Positions 51,770 through 60,203 of a DNA stretch of 64,000 bases are shown here, in pieces. Under the pieces are notes generated by a model. The model saw only the letters and a list, made by a program, of their open reading frames with translations, was not told the DNA's origin and did no database searches. A program made the position numbers and the translations under genes. The DNA is taken from assembly GCF_000797495.1 (NCBI RefSeq), contig NZ_JTGN01000005.1, positions 429,107 through 493,106 on the forward strand, written 5' to 3'. This DNA comes from Robinsoniella peoriensis. Lineage in GTDB: Bacteria; Bacillota; Clostridia; Lachnospirales; Lachnospiraceae. The number at the start of each line of letters is the position of its first letter. Position 1 is the stretch's first letter.

Positions 51770-52519
51770 TTAAAAATGGGAATCCGTATTTTGTGCAATG
51801 GTAATAAAAGCATTTTCCAATGAATCTGCATTTGTCAGGGCTTTTAATTCCTCTACACTGCCGCAGGCTTTAATCTCTCCGTCCACCATAACCGCAACGC
51901 GGTCAGACAGATGTTCCGCCTCTTCCATGTAATGGGTAGTAAGTACAATTGTCACTTCCCCTTTCAATGCTTCAATATCTTTCCACAGCTCTCGTCTCGC
52001 AAGTACATCCAGCCCAAGTGTCGGTTCATCCAGATAGAGAATTTTGGGACCGGTTATCAATGCCATGCCGATACTGACCTTCCGCTGCCAACCACCGGAA
52101 AGGGTCTTCGCTTTCTGCTTCTTTACTTCCTCAAAGGAAAACATCTGTATGATTTTATCCACCTGTTCTTTTACCTCATTTGAAGGCAGTCCATAGAGTT
52201 CCGCCATAAACTCCAGGTTTTCCAGAACCGTCAGATTTGGTGCCACTGCCGTTTCCTGCGTAGACAGGTTGCTGATATTTTTGATTTCCTGCATTTCACT
52301 GCGAATGCTTTTACCGAAAATAAAAGCATCTCCGCCTGTTGGTTTGGAAAGTCCGCTCAGCATTCTGATTGTGGTTGTTTTTCCTGCGCCATTGACGCCA
52401 AGCAGGGAAATAATCGTTCCTTCTTCCACTTCCAGGGAAATATCTTTGACGGCAGCTTTTAAACCAAACTCTTTTCTCAGATTTTTTATTACAATTGCTT
52501 TGTCCTTCATCCTACCCAT
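51770..52519 (-). CDS. ABC transporter ATP-binding protein
   Basis: A 249-residue ATPase of the DrrA/CcmA-like group. Walker A LGVNGAGKTTTIRML (near 35), signature TLSGGWQRKVSIGMAL (near 138), Walker B ILYLDEPTLGLD, switch His in LTTHYMEEAEHLSD. A typical partner of ABC-2 permeases in export or self-resistance. Encoded between the DUF3021 gene and the permease. Confidence 0.93.
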   Translation of the reverse strand: MGRMKDKAIVIKNLRKEFGLKAAVKDISLEVEEGTIISLLGVNGAGKTTTIRMLSGLSKPTGGDAFIFGKSIRSEMQEIKNISNLSTQETAVAPNLTVLENLEFMAELYGLPSNEVKEQVDKIIQMFSFEEVKKQKAKTLSGGWQRKVSIGMALITGPKILYLDEPTLGLDVLARRELWKDIEALKGEVTIVLTTHYMEEAEHLSDRVAVMVDGEIKACGSVEELKALTNADSLENAFITIAQNTDSHF

Positions 52520-52525
52520 CTCCTT

Positions 52526-52987
52526 TTATGATTGATTCATTTCTTCCAGCTTCCGGTTAATAGCATCTATATCCTGGCGGCAGATTCTGTACTGGACATA
52601 CCAGCTTATGACATATCCGGTTACATAACTGCATACAACAGTGACTGTTGACTGCAAATATTTTCCAAACCCCCAGCAGAACATACTTACCGGCACCCAG
52701 ACAGCGGCTGTGACTATAAAATATACAATGCTCTGCTTTACCAGACTCCAGCTTTTTATTTCCATTATCTCCGTCCCCATAGCAAATGACATTGCAGTGA
52801 TGCCGATCAAAAGGCATTGTACGGCAAAAGCTAACAGATCGGATGGAAAATGTGCTGCAAATTCCGGAACCACCGGAGCGGTTTTACCCTCTCCGATTGT
52901 AAAAATCAGTATGACCCCAAAAATAAGATTAATGGTTACACCATAGGAGAAGCTGCTCAGTCCTTTATAAATAACCCGTTTTATCAT
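52526..52987 (-). CDS. DUF3021 membrane protein
   Basis: About 153 residues from ATG 52987, which has GAGGTGA five bases upstream; a longer frame from 53062 overlaps the LytTR gene and lacks such a site. Four hydrophobic segments (about 12-30, 45-65, 75-95, 103-123), then a short charged tail. DUF3021 proteins are commonly paired with LytTR DNA-binding proteins, as here, and are thought to control the activity of that partner. It is followed by the ABC genes. Confidence 0.85.
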   Translation of the reverse strand: MIKRVIYKGLSSFSYGVTINLIFGVILIFTIGEGKTAPVVPEFAAHFPSDLLAFAVQCLLIGITAMSFAMGTEIMEIKSWSLVKQSIVYFIVTAAVWVPVSMFCWGFGKYLQSTVTVVCSYVTGYVISWYVQYRICRQDIDAINRKLEEMNQS

Positions 52988-52997
52988 AGAATTCACC

Positions 52998-53438
52998 TCA
53001 TATTCCCAAAGCATGTTTGATTCTGGAAACGTATCTTCTGGATGCATATGTTTCTGTATCATTTTTAAAATAAATCCGTATGGTTCCTACGATATCTGTA
53101 TCCAGCCGCCGTATTTTCCTGATATTAATAATTTCGGAATTTGATATTCTAACAAAGTGGCTGTCATCCAGGATTTTCTCCAGTTCGTACAGCCTCTCTC
53201 GCAGCTGATAGGTGCCGGTATCCGAAACTGCAAAAACTTTCTTACTCTGTGAATAAATGCGGATGAGAGATTCACATGGTAGAATTTCAGCGCTATTCTG
53301 TTGATATCCGGTCAATGTCAAATTGACTGCCTGCCCGATAATCTGAACAAGGCTGTCTGTAATATGGTTCTTTTCATCACTGCATATATGAATTTCCGGC
53401 TGCTTATATTTCTTATCAATCAAAAGTTGTATTTTCAT
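52998..53438 (-). CDS. LytTR-domain transcriptional regulator
   Basis: A 146-residue protein with a short N-terminal part (1-45) and a LytTR DNA-binding domain (about 45-146: IRIYSQSKKVFAVSDTGTYQ, FVRISNSEIINIRKIRRLD, RRYVSRIKHALGI). No receiver domain. First gene of the LytTR-DUF3021-ABC operon, which it probably controls. The start has GGAAGG upstream. The 181 bases to the transglutaminase-like gene show no clear further feature. Confidence 0.88.
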   Translation of the reverse strand: MKIQLLIDKKYKQPEIHICSDEKNHITDSLVQIIGQAVNLTLTGYQQNSAEILPCESLIRIYSQSKKVFAVSDTGTYQLRERLYELEKILDDSHFVRISNSEIINIRKIRRLDTDIVGTIRIYFKNDTETYASRRYVSRIKHALGI

Positions 53439-53619
53439 GGTTCCCTTCCTAAATTCCTAAATGCTTACGGATGCATTGCTCAAAGCTTATTGATCTATGC
53501 TTTAACGCTCCATGCCTTGTGGATAAACGGATTATCCCATTTCAAAATGGTAAAGTCAATGCTGCTGCGACAACTGGTCATTTTGGGATGACAAATGGTA
53601 ATCTGAGCTTCACGACATT

Positions 53620-54633
53620 TCATAACTCGCCTTCATTGGCAGCTTCTACTATAACCTCTTCTACCATAGATTCATCGGTAAAAGTTATGTAAAAAACCGC
53701 CTGGGGCCAGTTCAGGCTCGTCCTGGCATGTTTGCCTTTCTGCCGCGCCGTCTGTTCCAGCAATAACAGCAGTTCATTCAAAACCTCCCTGGTCAGGTAG
53801 CCGCCCCTCCAATGGAAAATCAATGGCCTCCCCTTTCGGATAGCTTGCAGCGTCCTCTTAGCCACATCCTCCGTCTTTGTAAAAGACAGCTTTTTTTCCC
53901 GGTAATAAAAATGGTTCCCATCATTACAGACAGGTGCCTCATAAATGACCGGCTCATGATCCCGGAAAAATTGCTTATCCTCCAGATTAAAATAGTCATA
54001 TCTGATGATCCCTTCGTGTCCAAGGGTGTTGTCAAAGGTTACATCCAGCTGATAATACTTACCGTCCATTCTGATAATATTCCAGGCATGCCGGTACTTG
54101 ATTTTCTTGTCCGGATTGGCTTCTGAGATTGCAATGATACACCAGATTCCCAGAGCATCACAGAGAATTTTTACCGTTTTGGCAATGCCCTCGCACACCC
54201 CTACCCCCTGGCCGAGCGGACCGATGATCTCATGGGAATACGGTTTTTTCAGTTTGTCATAGCGGACATTGTTACAGATGAAGTCATGAATGTACAGCTC
54301 CTTTTCCAAGTCCGGCAGGGACTGGGCAGGGCGAACAAGCTTTGTGATTCTGGCATTCATTGCCTTTTGATGTTCTTTCATTTTTCCTTTCTCAAACAAA
54401 TATTCCGGGATAACCTCCACATTAGTGGAGCCCTGATATAAACGGTATTGAAGCCCCACCGCATAGAATATTTCAGGAAAATCCAGCCTCAGTTTGAAAA
54501 AAATCTCTCCCAATTCCCGTACCTCAAGCCTCGGAACTTGGAATGCGGAGTCCATTGTCAAAAGACCAGCTTTCATTGCCTGGTACACCTTCTGTTGTAT
54601 TTTGTTCATATGATTATAATAGTAGCGTTCCAT
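53620..54633 (-). CDS. Transglutaminase-like cysteine protease-type protein
   Basis: About 337 residues from ATG 54633, chosen because ACGGAGG lies seven bases before it; an ATG seven codons earlier has none. The transglutaminase-like core shows the catalytic triad Cys (GVCEGIAKT, near 156), His (YRHAWNII, near 190) and Asp (YQLDVTFDN, near 205). No signal peptide or membrane helix is seen, so it should act in the cytosol. Substrate unknown. The C-terminal 100 residues are unassigned. Confidence 0.82.
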   Translation of the reverse strand: MERYYYNHMNKIQQKVYQAMKAGLLTMDSAFQVPRLEVRELGEIFFKLRLDFPEIFYAVGLQYRLYQGSTNVEVIPEYLFEKGKMKEHQKAMNARITKLVRPAQSLPDLEKELYIHDFICNNVRYDKLKKPYSHEIIGPLGQGVGVCEGIAKTVKILCDALGIWCIIAISEANPDKKIKYRHAWNIIRMDGKYYQLDVTFDNTLGHEGIIRYDYFNLEDKQFFRDHEPVIYEAPVCNDGNHFYYREKKLSFTKTEDVAKRTLQAIRKGRPLIFHWRGGYLTREVLNELLLLLEQTARQKGKHARTSLNWPQAVFYITFTDESMVEEVIVEAANEGEL

Positions 54634-54697
54634 TATTTCCTCCGTATTTTTCATGTTTTTTTATATGGTTTTATATGTTTTTTATGCTATTTTGGTA

Positions 54698-55048
54698 TCA
54701 CTGAATGTTATCCCGGTAAAATGCAATCTTTCCATCCAGGTTTTTCAGGTATTCATCCCACCTCTTCTTTTCCTCCACCACAGATTTCCGATGAAAGACC
54801 AACAGTTCCATTCTTTCGCCCATAGTTGCATCTCCCTCATACCTTAATTCGGAATAATGCCTGTTATCTCTTAAAAGCATTCCCGTCTCTTTCAACCGCT
54901 GTATGAATTTCACCCATTCCATATCACTTTCACAGTAATCCCGCCGTCCGGCAGAATCCCGATTCACATGGATTAAACCTTTCTTCTCATAGTAACGTAG
55001 TGTATAGGTACTGATTGCTGTGATCTTTGAAAATTTTCCGATAGTCAT
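54698..55048 (-). CDS. MerR-family transcriptional regulator
   Basis: About 116 residues from ATG 55048 (AGGAAAGCAGG upstream); a longer frame from 55156 has no site and precedes the domain. The start MTIGKFSKITAISTYTLRYY and the wing GLIHVNRDSAGRRDYCESD are typical MerR, followed by a coiled coil (KSVVEEKKRWDEYLKNLDGK). Like other members of the YyaN/AdhR group it lacks metal-binding cysteines. Its likely target is the divergent promoter at 55165-55195. Confidence 0.88.
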   Translation of the reverse strand: MTIGKFSKITAISTYTLRYYEKKGLIHVNRDSAGRRDYCESDMEWVKFIQRLKETGMLLRDNRHYSELRYEGDATMGERMELLVFHRKSVVEEKKRWDEYLKNLDGKIAFYRDNIQ

Positions 55049-55164
55049 ATATTTTCCTGCTTTCCTCTTATTTACATTATCAGGTATCTCTGGGTTTAGC
55101 TGATTAAGACGCTTTGTAGATGTAGGTAGTGTACAGAAAGATGGTTTTCTCAGCAAAAAAGTGC

Positions 55165-55195
55165 TTGACTTAGAGTATAGTCTAAATCATATCCT
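55165..55195 (+). promoter_or_regulatory. MerR-type promoter with 19-base spacer
   Basis: TTGACT (55165-55170), 19-base spacer with the dyad TTAGA-GTATAG-TCTAA, TATCCT (55190-55195). The long spacer and the CTTAGAGT-type dyad are the standard target of MerR activators. It drives the broken carboxymuconolactone decarboxylase gene. Confidence 0.8.
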
Positions 55196-55227
55196 TATGA
55201 TTATAAATGATTTGGAGGAAAAAGAAA

Positions 55228-55481
55228 ATGGAGAAAACTAGATTTGAAACAGGTATGGAAAATTTGAAAAGAATTGACGGCATTGGCGGCGAAGCAGTGA
55301 TTCAGTCTCTAAGTTCCATATCACCCGATTTGGGAAGATACATTGTAGAATTCGCATTTGGAGAAATTTATGACAGAGAGGGGTTATCTTTTTACAATGT
55401 ATTCCCTATACCGGATTTGCCAAAGTATTAAATGCCATTCAGGCTGCCAAAAAGGTATTTACTGAAAGAGGATTAATTTAA
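55228..55481 (+). pseudogene. Carboxymuconolactone decarboxylase-family protein, internal deletion
   Basis: Starts MEKTRFETGMENLKRIDGIG (GGAGG upstream) and keeps the family's N-terminal part to DREGLSF. It then jumps directly to the C-terminal part, which continues in another frame as QCIPYTGFAKVLNAIQAAKK and ends RGLI at 55481. The middle of about 45 residues with the active-site Cys/His is gone. The MerR regulator and its promoter are still intact. Confidence 0.8.
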
Positions 55482-55578
55482 AACAAATTGATCATTTTCA
55501 GTTGAAACCCCATCCTTTTCATGTTACTGTAGTGGAAATAATGCAGCAATCATTTATTGCAGAGAATCATTTATGCCA

Positions 55579-55628
55579 AAGTGTGTTTTAAATTCATTTC
55601 ATCCATCTGCACGCCCCACTTTGCGGTA
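55579..55628 (-). repeat. Palindromic MITE-like repeat, right-arm fragment (copy C)
   Basis: GTGTGTTTTAAATTCATTTC, then ATCTGCACG and ACTTTGCGGTATA, matches the outer 50 bases of the right arm of copy A in inverted direction. The rest is missing. It lies in the leader of the HxlR gene. Confidence 0.75.
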
Positions 55629-55666
55629 TAAATGCTGGCAAACAATTATTGACGGAGGACATTTTT

Positions 55667-56032
55667 ATGAAAATTCGTGATGAATATACCTGCCCTTTAG
55701 AACTGGTACATGACATGATAAAGGGAAAGTGGAAAACAATTATTTTATGGCGGCTGCGTCTGGGAGGCACTTCATTAGCCAAACTGGAAAAGGATATCGA
55801 CGGTATTACGCAGAAAATGCTTTTAGAACAGCTGAAAGAGCTGATCACATATGGATTGGTAGAAAAGAAATCTTATGAGGGATATCCTCTTCATGTTGAA
55901 TATTCCCTTACTGACGACATGGGGCTTCAGATTTTAGAGGCATTAAAAATCCTGCAGCATATTGGAATTGACTATCTAAAGAAAAATGGTAAGGATGATA
56001 TGTTAACAGAAAAAGGCATTACTGCGGAATAA
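55667..56032 (+). CDS. HxlR-family transcriptional regulator
   Basis: About 121 residues from ATG 55667 (ACGGAGGA upstream). The start YTCPLELVHDMIKGKWKTII is the HxlR signature with the conserved N-terminal Cys, which in family members senses reactive aldehydes or redox stress. The winged helix covers about 10-95. Probably controls the PEBP-family gene downstream and itself through the palindrome at 56033-56052. Confidence 0.9.
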   Translation: MKIRDEYTCPLELVHDMIKGKWKTIILWRLRLGGTSLAKLEKDIDGITQKMLLEQLKELITYGLVEKKSYEGYPLHVEYSLTDDMGLQILEALKILQHIGIDYLKKNGKDDMLTEKGITAE

Positions 56033-56082
56033 TACCCACAAAAAAGTGGGTAATTTACGCTCTATCCTCCCACTGCTATAAT
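56033..56082 (+). promoter_or_regulatory. Promoter and operator of PEBP gene
   Basis: TTTACG (56054-56059), 17 bases, TATAAT (56077-56082). The perfect repeat TACCCAC (56033-56039) and GTGGGTA (56046-56052) ends just before the -35 box, a position suited to an HxlR activator or repressor. Confidence 0.7.
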
Positions 56083-56114
56083 GGCATTAACCAATACAGC
56101 AAGGAGGTAACAAT

Positions 56115-56621
56115 ATGGTAGTAACAAGTGATGGAATTATAAATGGAATCATACAAGATCCTTATGGCGGCCGAGGAAGCCAATTTAATGAAAATGGCAT
56201 TCCCACCTATTCCCTGCCATTCAGGATTGAAAATGCACCGGAGGGGACTGCATCATTTGCTCTTGTTCTGGAAGACAAAGATGCCTATCCTGTCACCGGG
56301 GGCTTCGTCTGGGTGCATTGGCTGGCGGCTGATATTACACGCAATGTAATAAATGCAAATGAAAGCCAGACAGCAACCGACTTTACCCAGGGTGTCAACA
56401 GCTGGACCAGCATGCAGGGAAATAACCAGTCAAAGGAACTCTCCTGCTATTACAGCGGTATGACTCCTCCTGATCAGGCACACATTTATGAACTTCACGT
56501 TTTTGCACTTGATATGCTGCTGCATTTAGATTCCGGATTTCTCCTGAACGAATTATACCGGGCGATGGACGGACATATTTTAGATCAGTACACATTAAAA
56601 GGCATCTATGATAAAGTATGA
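56115..56621 (+). CDS. PEBP family protein (YbhB/YbcL, Raf-kinase-inhibitor-like)
   Basis: A 168-residue protein of the phosphatidylethanolamine-binding family. Marks are SLPFRIENAPEGTASFALVL, the D-x-D-A segment VLEDKDAYPVTGGFVWVHWL and the YSGMTPPDQAH motif with GxxPP-like ligand loop. The biochemical role in bacteria is not settled. AGCAAGGAGG precedes the ATG. HxlR regulators next to such genes are common. Confidence 0.9.
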   Translation: MVVTSDGIINGIIQDPYGGRGSQFNENGIPTYSLPFRIENAPEGTASFALVLEDKDAYPVTGGFVWVHWLAADITRNVINANESQTATDFTQGVNSWTSMQGNNQSKELSCYYSGMTPPDQAHIYELHVFALDMLLHLDSGFLLNELYRAMDGHILDQYTLKGIYDKV

Positions 56622-56646
56622 TATTCTAAAACAGGTGCACAAAAAT

Positions 56647-56691
56647 ACCGGGAAAACAGCACATTCCCTGGCTGTTTCATCCCGGTTTTTT
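56647..56691. terminator. Bidirectional intrinsic terminator
   Basis: ACCGGG pairs with CCCGGT, inner AAACAGC with GCTGTTT. T-runs stand on both sides (TTTTTT on plus, ATTTTTG on minus). It ends both the PEBP gene and the GH66 operon. Confidence 0.88.
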
Positions 56692-56726
56692 AACGCTTCG
56701 CTTTTCCAGATGTTTCTTTTATCACA

Positions 56727-58379
56727 TTAAAGTCTAATAAATAGAACCGTCCATACGGAAAGTTCCTCTACTGAAAAGTTAATAAATTTCCCTTTCTCAT
56801 TATCAATGTAAGCATATTCTAATGATTTACTTTTACAAGTATCTCTGTCTGGGCTTGCGCAGTAGACTCCCTGGATATCACCATCCACATTCACAGTAAA
56901 AGTAAGATTCTTCTGTTTGAAAGGTACTGCTTTCCCTTTATTCCAGCTATCTTCGCTGCAGCCACATAAATTTATTAAATAGAGACATTTGAATCTTTCA
57001 TTTTCCCGGATCGTAATCCAGACTTTACCCGCTTCTCCGTTTACACTCCAGTTTTCAAATCCACACTGATATTCATAATTATCCCATCCAATATGGGTCA
57101 TGGATACATCCTGTAACGTACTGTCATAAAATAGATTTAGATAGCGTATCATAAAGTCATAATATTTACGCATAACTGCCGCTGTCTCATCTGACATAAT
57201 ACTATAATCACCATAATATCCCTGTGTCAGTACTGCATTATTCTCTCCTATCAACAGATGATATCCACCATTTGAAACAATGGCTGCTGTGAGAATATAT
57301 GCTGCATTAGCCGCCGAAAAGGAATCTTCCGTACGGAATGGTGCCAGGTAGGCAGCCAGAATCACCGGTTTCTTGTTCCCGGACAACTTCTTTGCTTCCT
57401 GTATCAGCTGCTTAATATGGTAATAGCGGTCATAGGGGGACCATACTTCAATATATACTGCATCCACTGTACTTTTTGCTGTTTCAGCAACCGGCCAGTT
57501 TCCCACGTTGTTGAAAACAAGACAAGGCTCATCCACCGCTTTCTGCAGTTCCTCCCGTGTCTCATCGATCAGTCCGCCAAATTCCTGATCCAGTTTCACA
57601 AGTTTCGGCCGTTCCTGTAAATGGGAAAATGCAGTTTTTGGAAACCCGTAAGTGTCCATGTGGATTCCTGAAAATCCCGCTCTTACAATTGCATCCCTAT
57701 ATTGTTCGATTAAATGGGTTCTCCAGGGCGCCCCCCTTTCTATATTCATAATATAAAAAACATCTATAAAACGGAATACTTCCTGGTTTCCGTTATAAAA
57801 AGCCCAATTTTTATGGCTATTATAAAAGTCCCCGGAAGCGGCATAGACTGCCCCGTATGCCATAGACTTCATGCCATACCCGGAGGCTGTTTTTATTTTA
57901 GTTTTGACCGTCCTGAAATCAATCTGTTTTCCCATCATATCCTGATAAACGTCATGAGGCGGAACCAGGGTGTCATGCCGGTAAGACCAATCATAGAACT
58001 GCACCATATTTATATGGTATTTTCTTAACTGCTCTATCGCTCCATTATCTGTGTCTTTTTCCTCAAAATCACTGACAAAGCCATAGCGCAGGGAACGTTT
58101 GGGATTATCTGCAACATCAAATGCTGTCTCCAGAATTTCCGTTCCATGTTCTCCATAGAGCAAAGCCTCCACGCCATATCCGGCAAATGGTTCATCAAAA
58201 CCCCCTATACGGATGTCGGTGACTTCCGACAGGGTTCGTATTTCTTTTACTAATTCCTCTTTCTCCAGCATATAAATCTGAATCACGGCATTATTAAATT
58301 TTTCCTCCTGCAATTCAAGACGTAAAGTAATTTCTTCATTCCTTAGATACTGCGCCTTTAGCGGATATAAATCCATCAT
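56727..58379 (-). CDS. Glycoside hydrolase family 66 (dextranase/CITase-like), cytosolic
   Basis: A 550-residue GH66 protein that cuts alpha-1,6-glucans. The nucleophile is D242 in GFSGIHMDTYG and the acid/base E311 in VYIEVWSP; their spacing of 69 residues is like known GH66 enzymes. The N-terminal 90 residues form a beta domain and the C-terminal 100 another. No signal peptide is visible. With the ABC transporter upstream it should act on imported isomalto-oligosaccharides. It lies 63 bases after the last permease gene. It could be a hydrolase or a cyclising transferase. Confidence 0.88.
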   Translation of the reverse strand: MMDLYPLKAQYLRNEEITLRLELQEEKFNNAVIQIYMLEKEELVKEIRTLSEVTDIRIGGFDEPFAGYGVEALLYGEHGTEILETAFDVADNPKRSLRYGFVSDFEEKDTDNGAIEQLRKYHINMVQFYDWSYRHDTLVPPHDVYQDMMGKQIDFRTVKTKIKTASGYGMKSMAYGAVYAASGDFYNSHKNWAFYNGNQEVFRFIDVFYIMNIERGAPWRTHLIEQYRDAIVRAGFSGIHMDTYGFPKTAFSHLQERPKLVKLDQEFGGLIDETREELQKAVDEPCLVFNNVGNWPVAETAKSTVDAVYIEVWSPYDRYYHIKQLIQEAKKLSGNKKPVILAAYLAPFRTEDSFSAANAAYILTAAIVSNGGYHLLIGENNAVLTQGYYGDYSIMSDETAAVMRKYYDFMIRYLNLFYDSTLQDVSMTHIGWDNYEYQCGFENWSVNGEAGKVWITIRENERFKCLYLINLCGCSEDSWNKGKAVPFKQKNLTFTVNVDGDIQGVYCASPDRDTCKSKSLEYAYIDNEKGKFINFSVEELSVWTVLFIRL

Positions 58380-58442
58380 TTTTTCCTCCTGTCTACTTCT
58401 ATCCTGTCGATATACCTGATCCTTTCCACTAATCTGATCTAT

Positions 58443-59267
58443 CTATCCTTTCAATGCACCGTCAGTCAGCCCCTGCATCAGATTCTTCTGAAAAACTAAA
58501 AACACAATAACAACCGGTATAATTGCTATAACTGCAGTTGCTGCCAGAAGATTCCATTTTGCCCCTGCGAACTGCTGGAAATAGACAGACAGCGCCTGGG
58601 GAACATTATGTTTTGTGCTGTCCTGCAGGAAGAAAACAGACTGGGCATAATTATTCCATATCCCGAATCCATTTAATATAATCACAGCAGATATGGAGGG
58701 TTTCAGCAGCGGAAATATAATTTTCCAGAACACCTGGAAATAGCTGCATCCATCTATTATGGCTGCCTCCTCGATTTCTCCCGGCAGTGCTTTGATAAAA
58801 CCAGTGAATACAAAAACCGCCTGGGGAATTGCCAGGGTGGCACATACACATGCCATTCCCCACAAGGTATTCACCGCCTTAATGCGAATCATTAGGCTAT
58901 ACAGCGGAACTGTATTAATAATCCCCGGTACCATCATACAGCAAAGCAGTATCGCAAATATAGATTTATTCAGTTTATTGGAAAACCGCGCGATAGCGTA
59001 TCCCGCCATAGTTGCCAGTATGACGATCAATAAGATTGCAAGCAGCGTGATTATTCCGGAATTAATCATGGCCCTTCCTATATGAGACTGTTTCCATCCT
59101 TCTATAAAATTCAGGAAATAAAAATCCGGAAGAAACATATTGCCGTCATAAAAATTACGCTGGGGCGTATTCAGCGAAAGGATCAGCAGTATGGCAAAGG
59201 GTGTCAGGCATAGAAGGCTGATCAGGGCAATTGCCAGATACCGAACACACAAAGATAATTTTTTCAC
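58443..59267 (-). CDS. Carbohydrate ABC transporter permease (MalG type)
   Basis: A 274-residue permease with six helices and the EAA loop EEAAIIDGCSYFQVFWKIIFP (near 166). The second inner-membrane subunit of a CUT1 sugar importer. No ATPase gene is present in the operon, so a shared ATPase of the MsmK type is expected elsewhere. 12 bases after the first permease gene. Confidence 0.93.
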   Translation of the reverse strand: MKKLSLCVRYLAIALISLLCLTPFAILLILSLNTPQRNFYDGNMFLPDFYFLNFIEGWKQSHIGRAMINSGIITLLAILLIVILATMAGYAIARFSNKLNKSIFAILLCCMMVPGIINTVPLYSLMIRIKAVNTLWGMACVCATLAIPQAVFVFTGFIKALPGEIEEAAIIDGCSYFQVFWKIIFPLLKPSISAVIILNGFGIWNNYAQSVFFLQDSTKHNVPQALSVYFQQFAGAKWNLLAATAVIAIIPVVIVFLVFQKNLMQGLTDGALKG

Positions 59268-59279
59268 ATCGAATTCCCC

Positions 59280-60143
59280 CTATTCTTTTTCTTTCATGAG
59301 ACGCAAAGATGCAGCAACCGGAATCAGTACAATTACAAACATAATCATTGCAACAGCGGTAGAATAACCGGTCTTACTTCCATAACACATTCTCATAATA
59401 TAAATGCTCAGTGTCTCCGTCTGATACCCCGGTCCTCCTCCGGTCAGTGACATTACAATATCAAATACAGAAAGAGAACCTATAATATTGGTAATCACAT
59501 TGATTCTTACTGATGGTCCCAGCAGCGGTAAGGTAATATAACGGAAACATTTCATTTTACCTGCTCCATCAATTTCTGCAGCCTCATACAATTCCTTTGA
59601 AATCCCCTGGAGCCCTGCGAGATAGATAACCATAGTCATCCCGGCATACTGCCATACATTTACAAGGATAAGAACCAAAAGTGTGGTCCCATATCCTCCC
59701 ATCCAGTTTCCAAACCATTCCGGATGGCCTGCATGATCCGCCAGGTGAAAGAGAAAACCCCGTCCGGGCTGAAGCAGAAGATACCATATGTAACCCATGA
59801 TTAAAGGACTGATAATTGCCGGCATATAAATGCACATTCTGGCTGCAGATTTCCCCTTAAAGGACGAATTCAATAAAAGAGCATATAACAGACCAATGAT
59901 ATTCAGCAGCGGAGCGCTTCCCAATGCAAATAAAACCGTCGTCTTTATATCGGATAGTGCCCTTTCATCCCTGAAAAAATCTATAAAATTCTGAAATCCT
60001 ATGAAATTTGCTTTCCCTATGCCATCCCAGTCGGTAAAACTCATGCCAATTCCTTTGATCAGCGGATAGATAAAAAACACAAAAAATAATGTAAATGCCG
60101 GGATTGCCATAAACTGGTGTAATCCTATTTTGTACCGTCTCAT
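59280..60143 (-). CDS. Carbohydrate ABC transporter permease (MalF type)
   Basis: A 287-residue permease with six helices, an N-terminal FFVFFIYPLIKGIGMSFTDWDG and the EAA loop YEAAEIDGAGKMKCFRYITLP (near 184). Partner of the MalG-type subunit. The gene follows that of the binding protein by 60 bases. Confidence 0.93.
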   Translation of the reverse strand: MRRYKIGLHQFMAIPAFTLFFVFFIYPLIKGIGMSFTDWDGIGKANFIGFQNFIDFFRDERALSDIKTTVLFALGSAPLLNIIGLLYALLLNSSFKGKSAARMCIYMPAIISPLIMGYIWYLLLQPGRGFLFHLADHAGHPEWFGNWMGGYGTTLLVLILVNVWQYAGMTMVIYLAGLQGISKELYEAAEIDGAGKMKCFRYITLPLLGPSVRINVITNIIGSLSVFDIVMSLTGGGPGYQTETLSIYIMRMCYGSKTGYSTAVAMIMFVIVLIPVAASLRLMKEKE

Positions 60144-60203
60144 TCTGACCCCTCTCTTTCCCGGAGTATATCTGAAAAATGTCTGCGCTCAGTATAACTG
60201 AAA

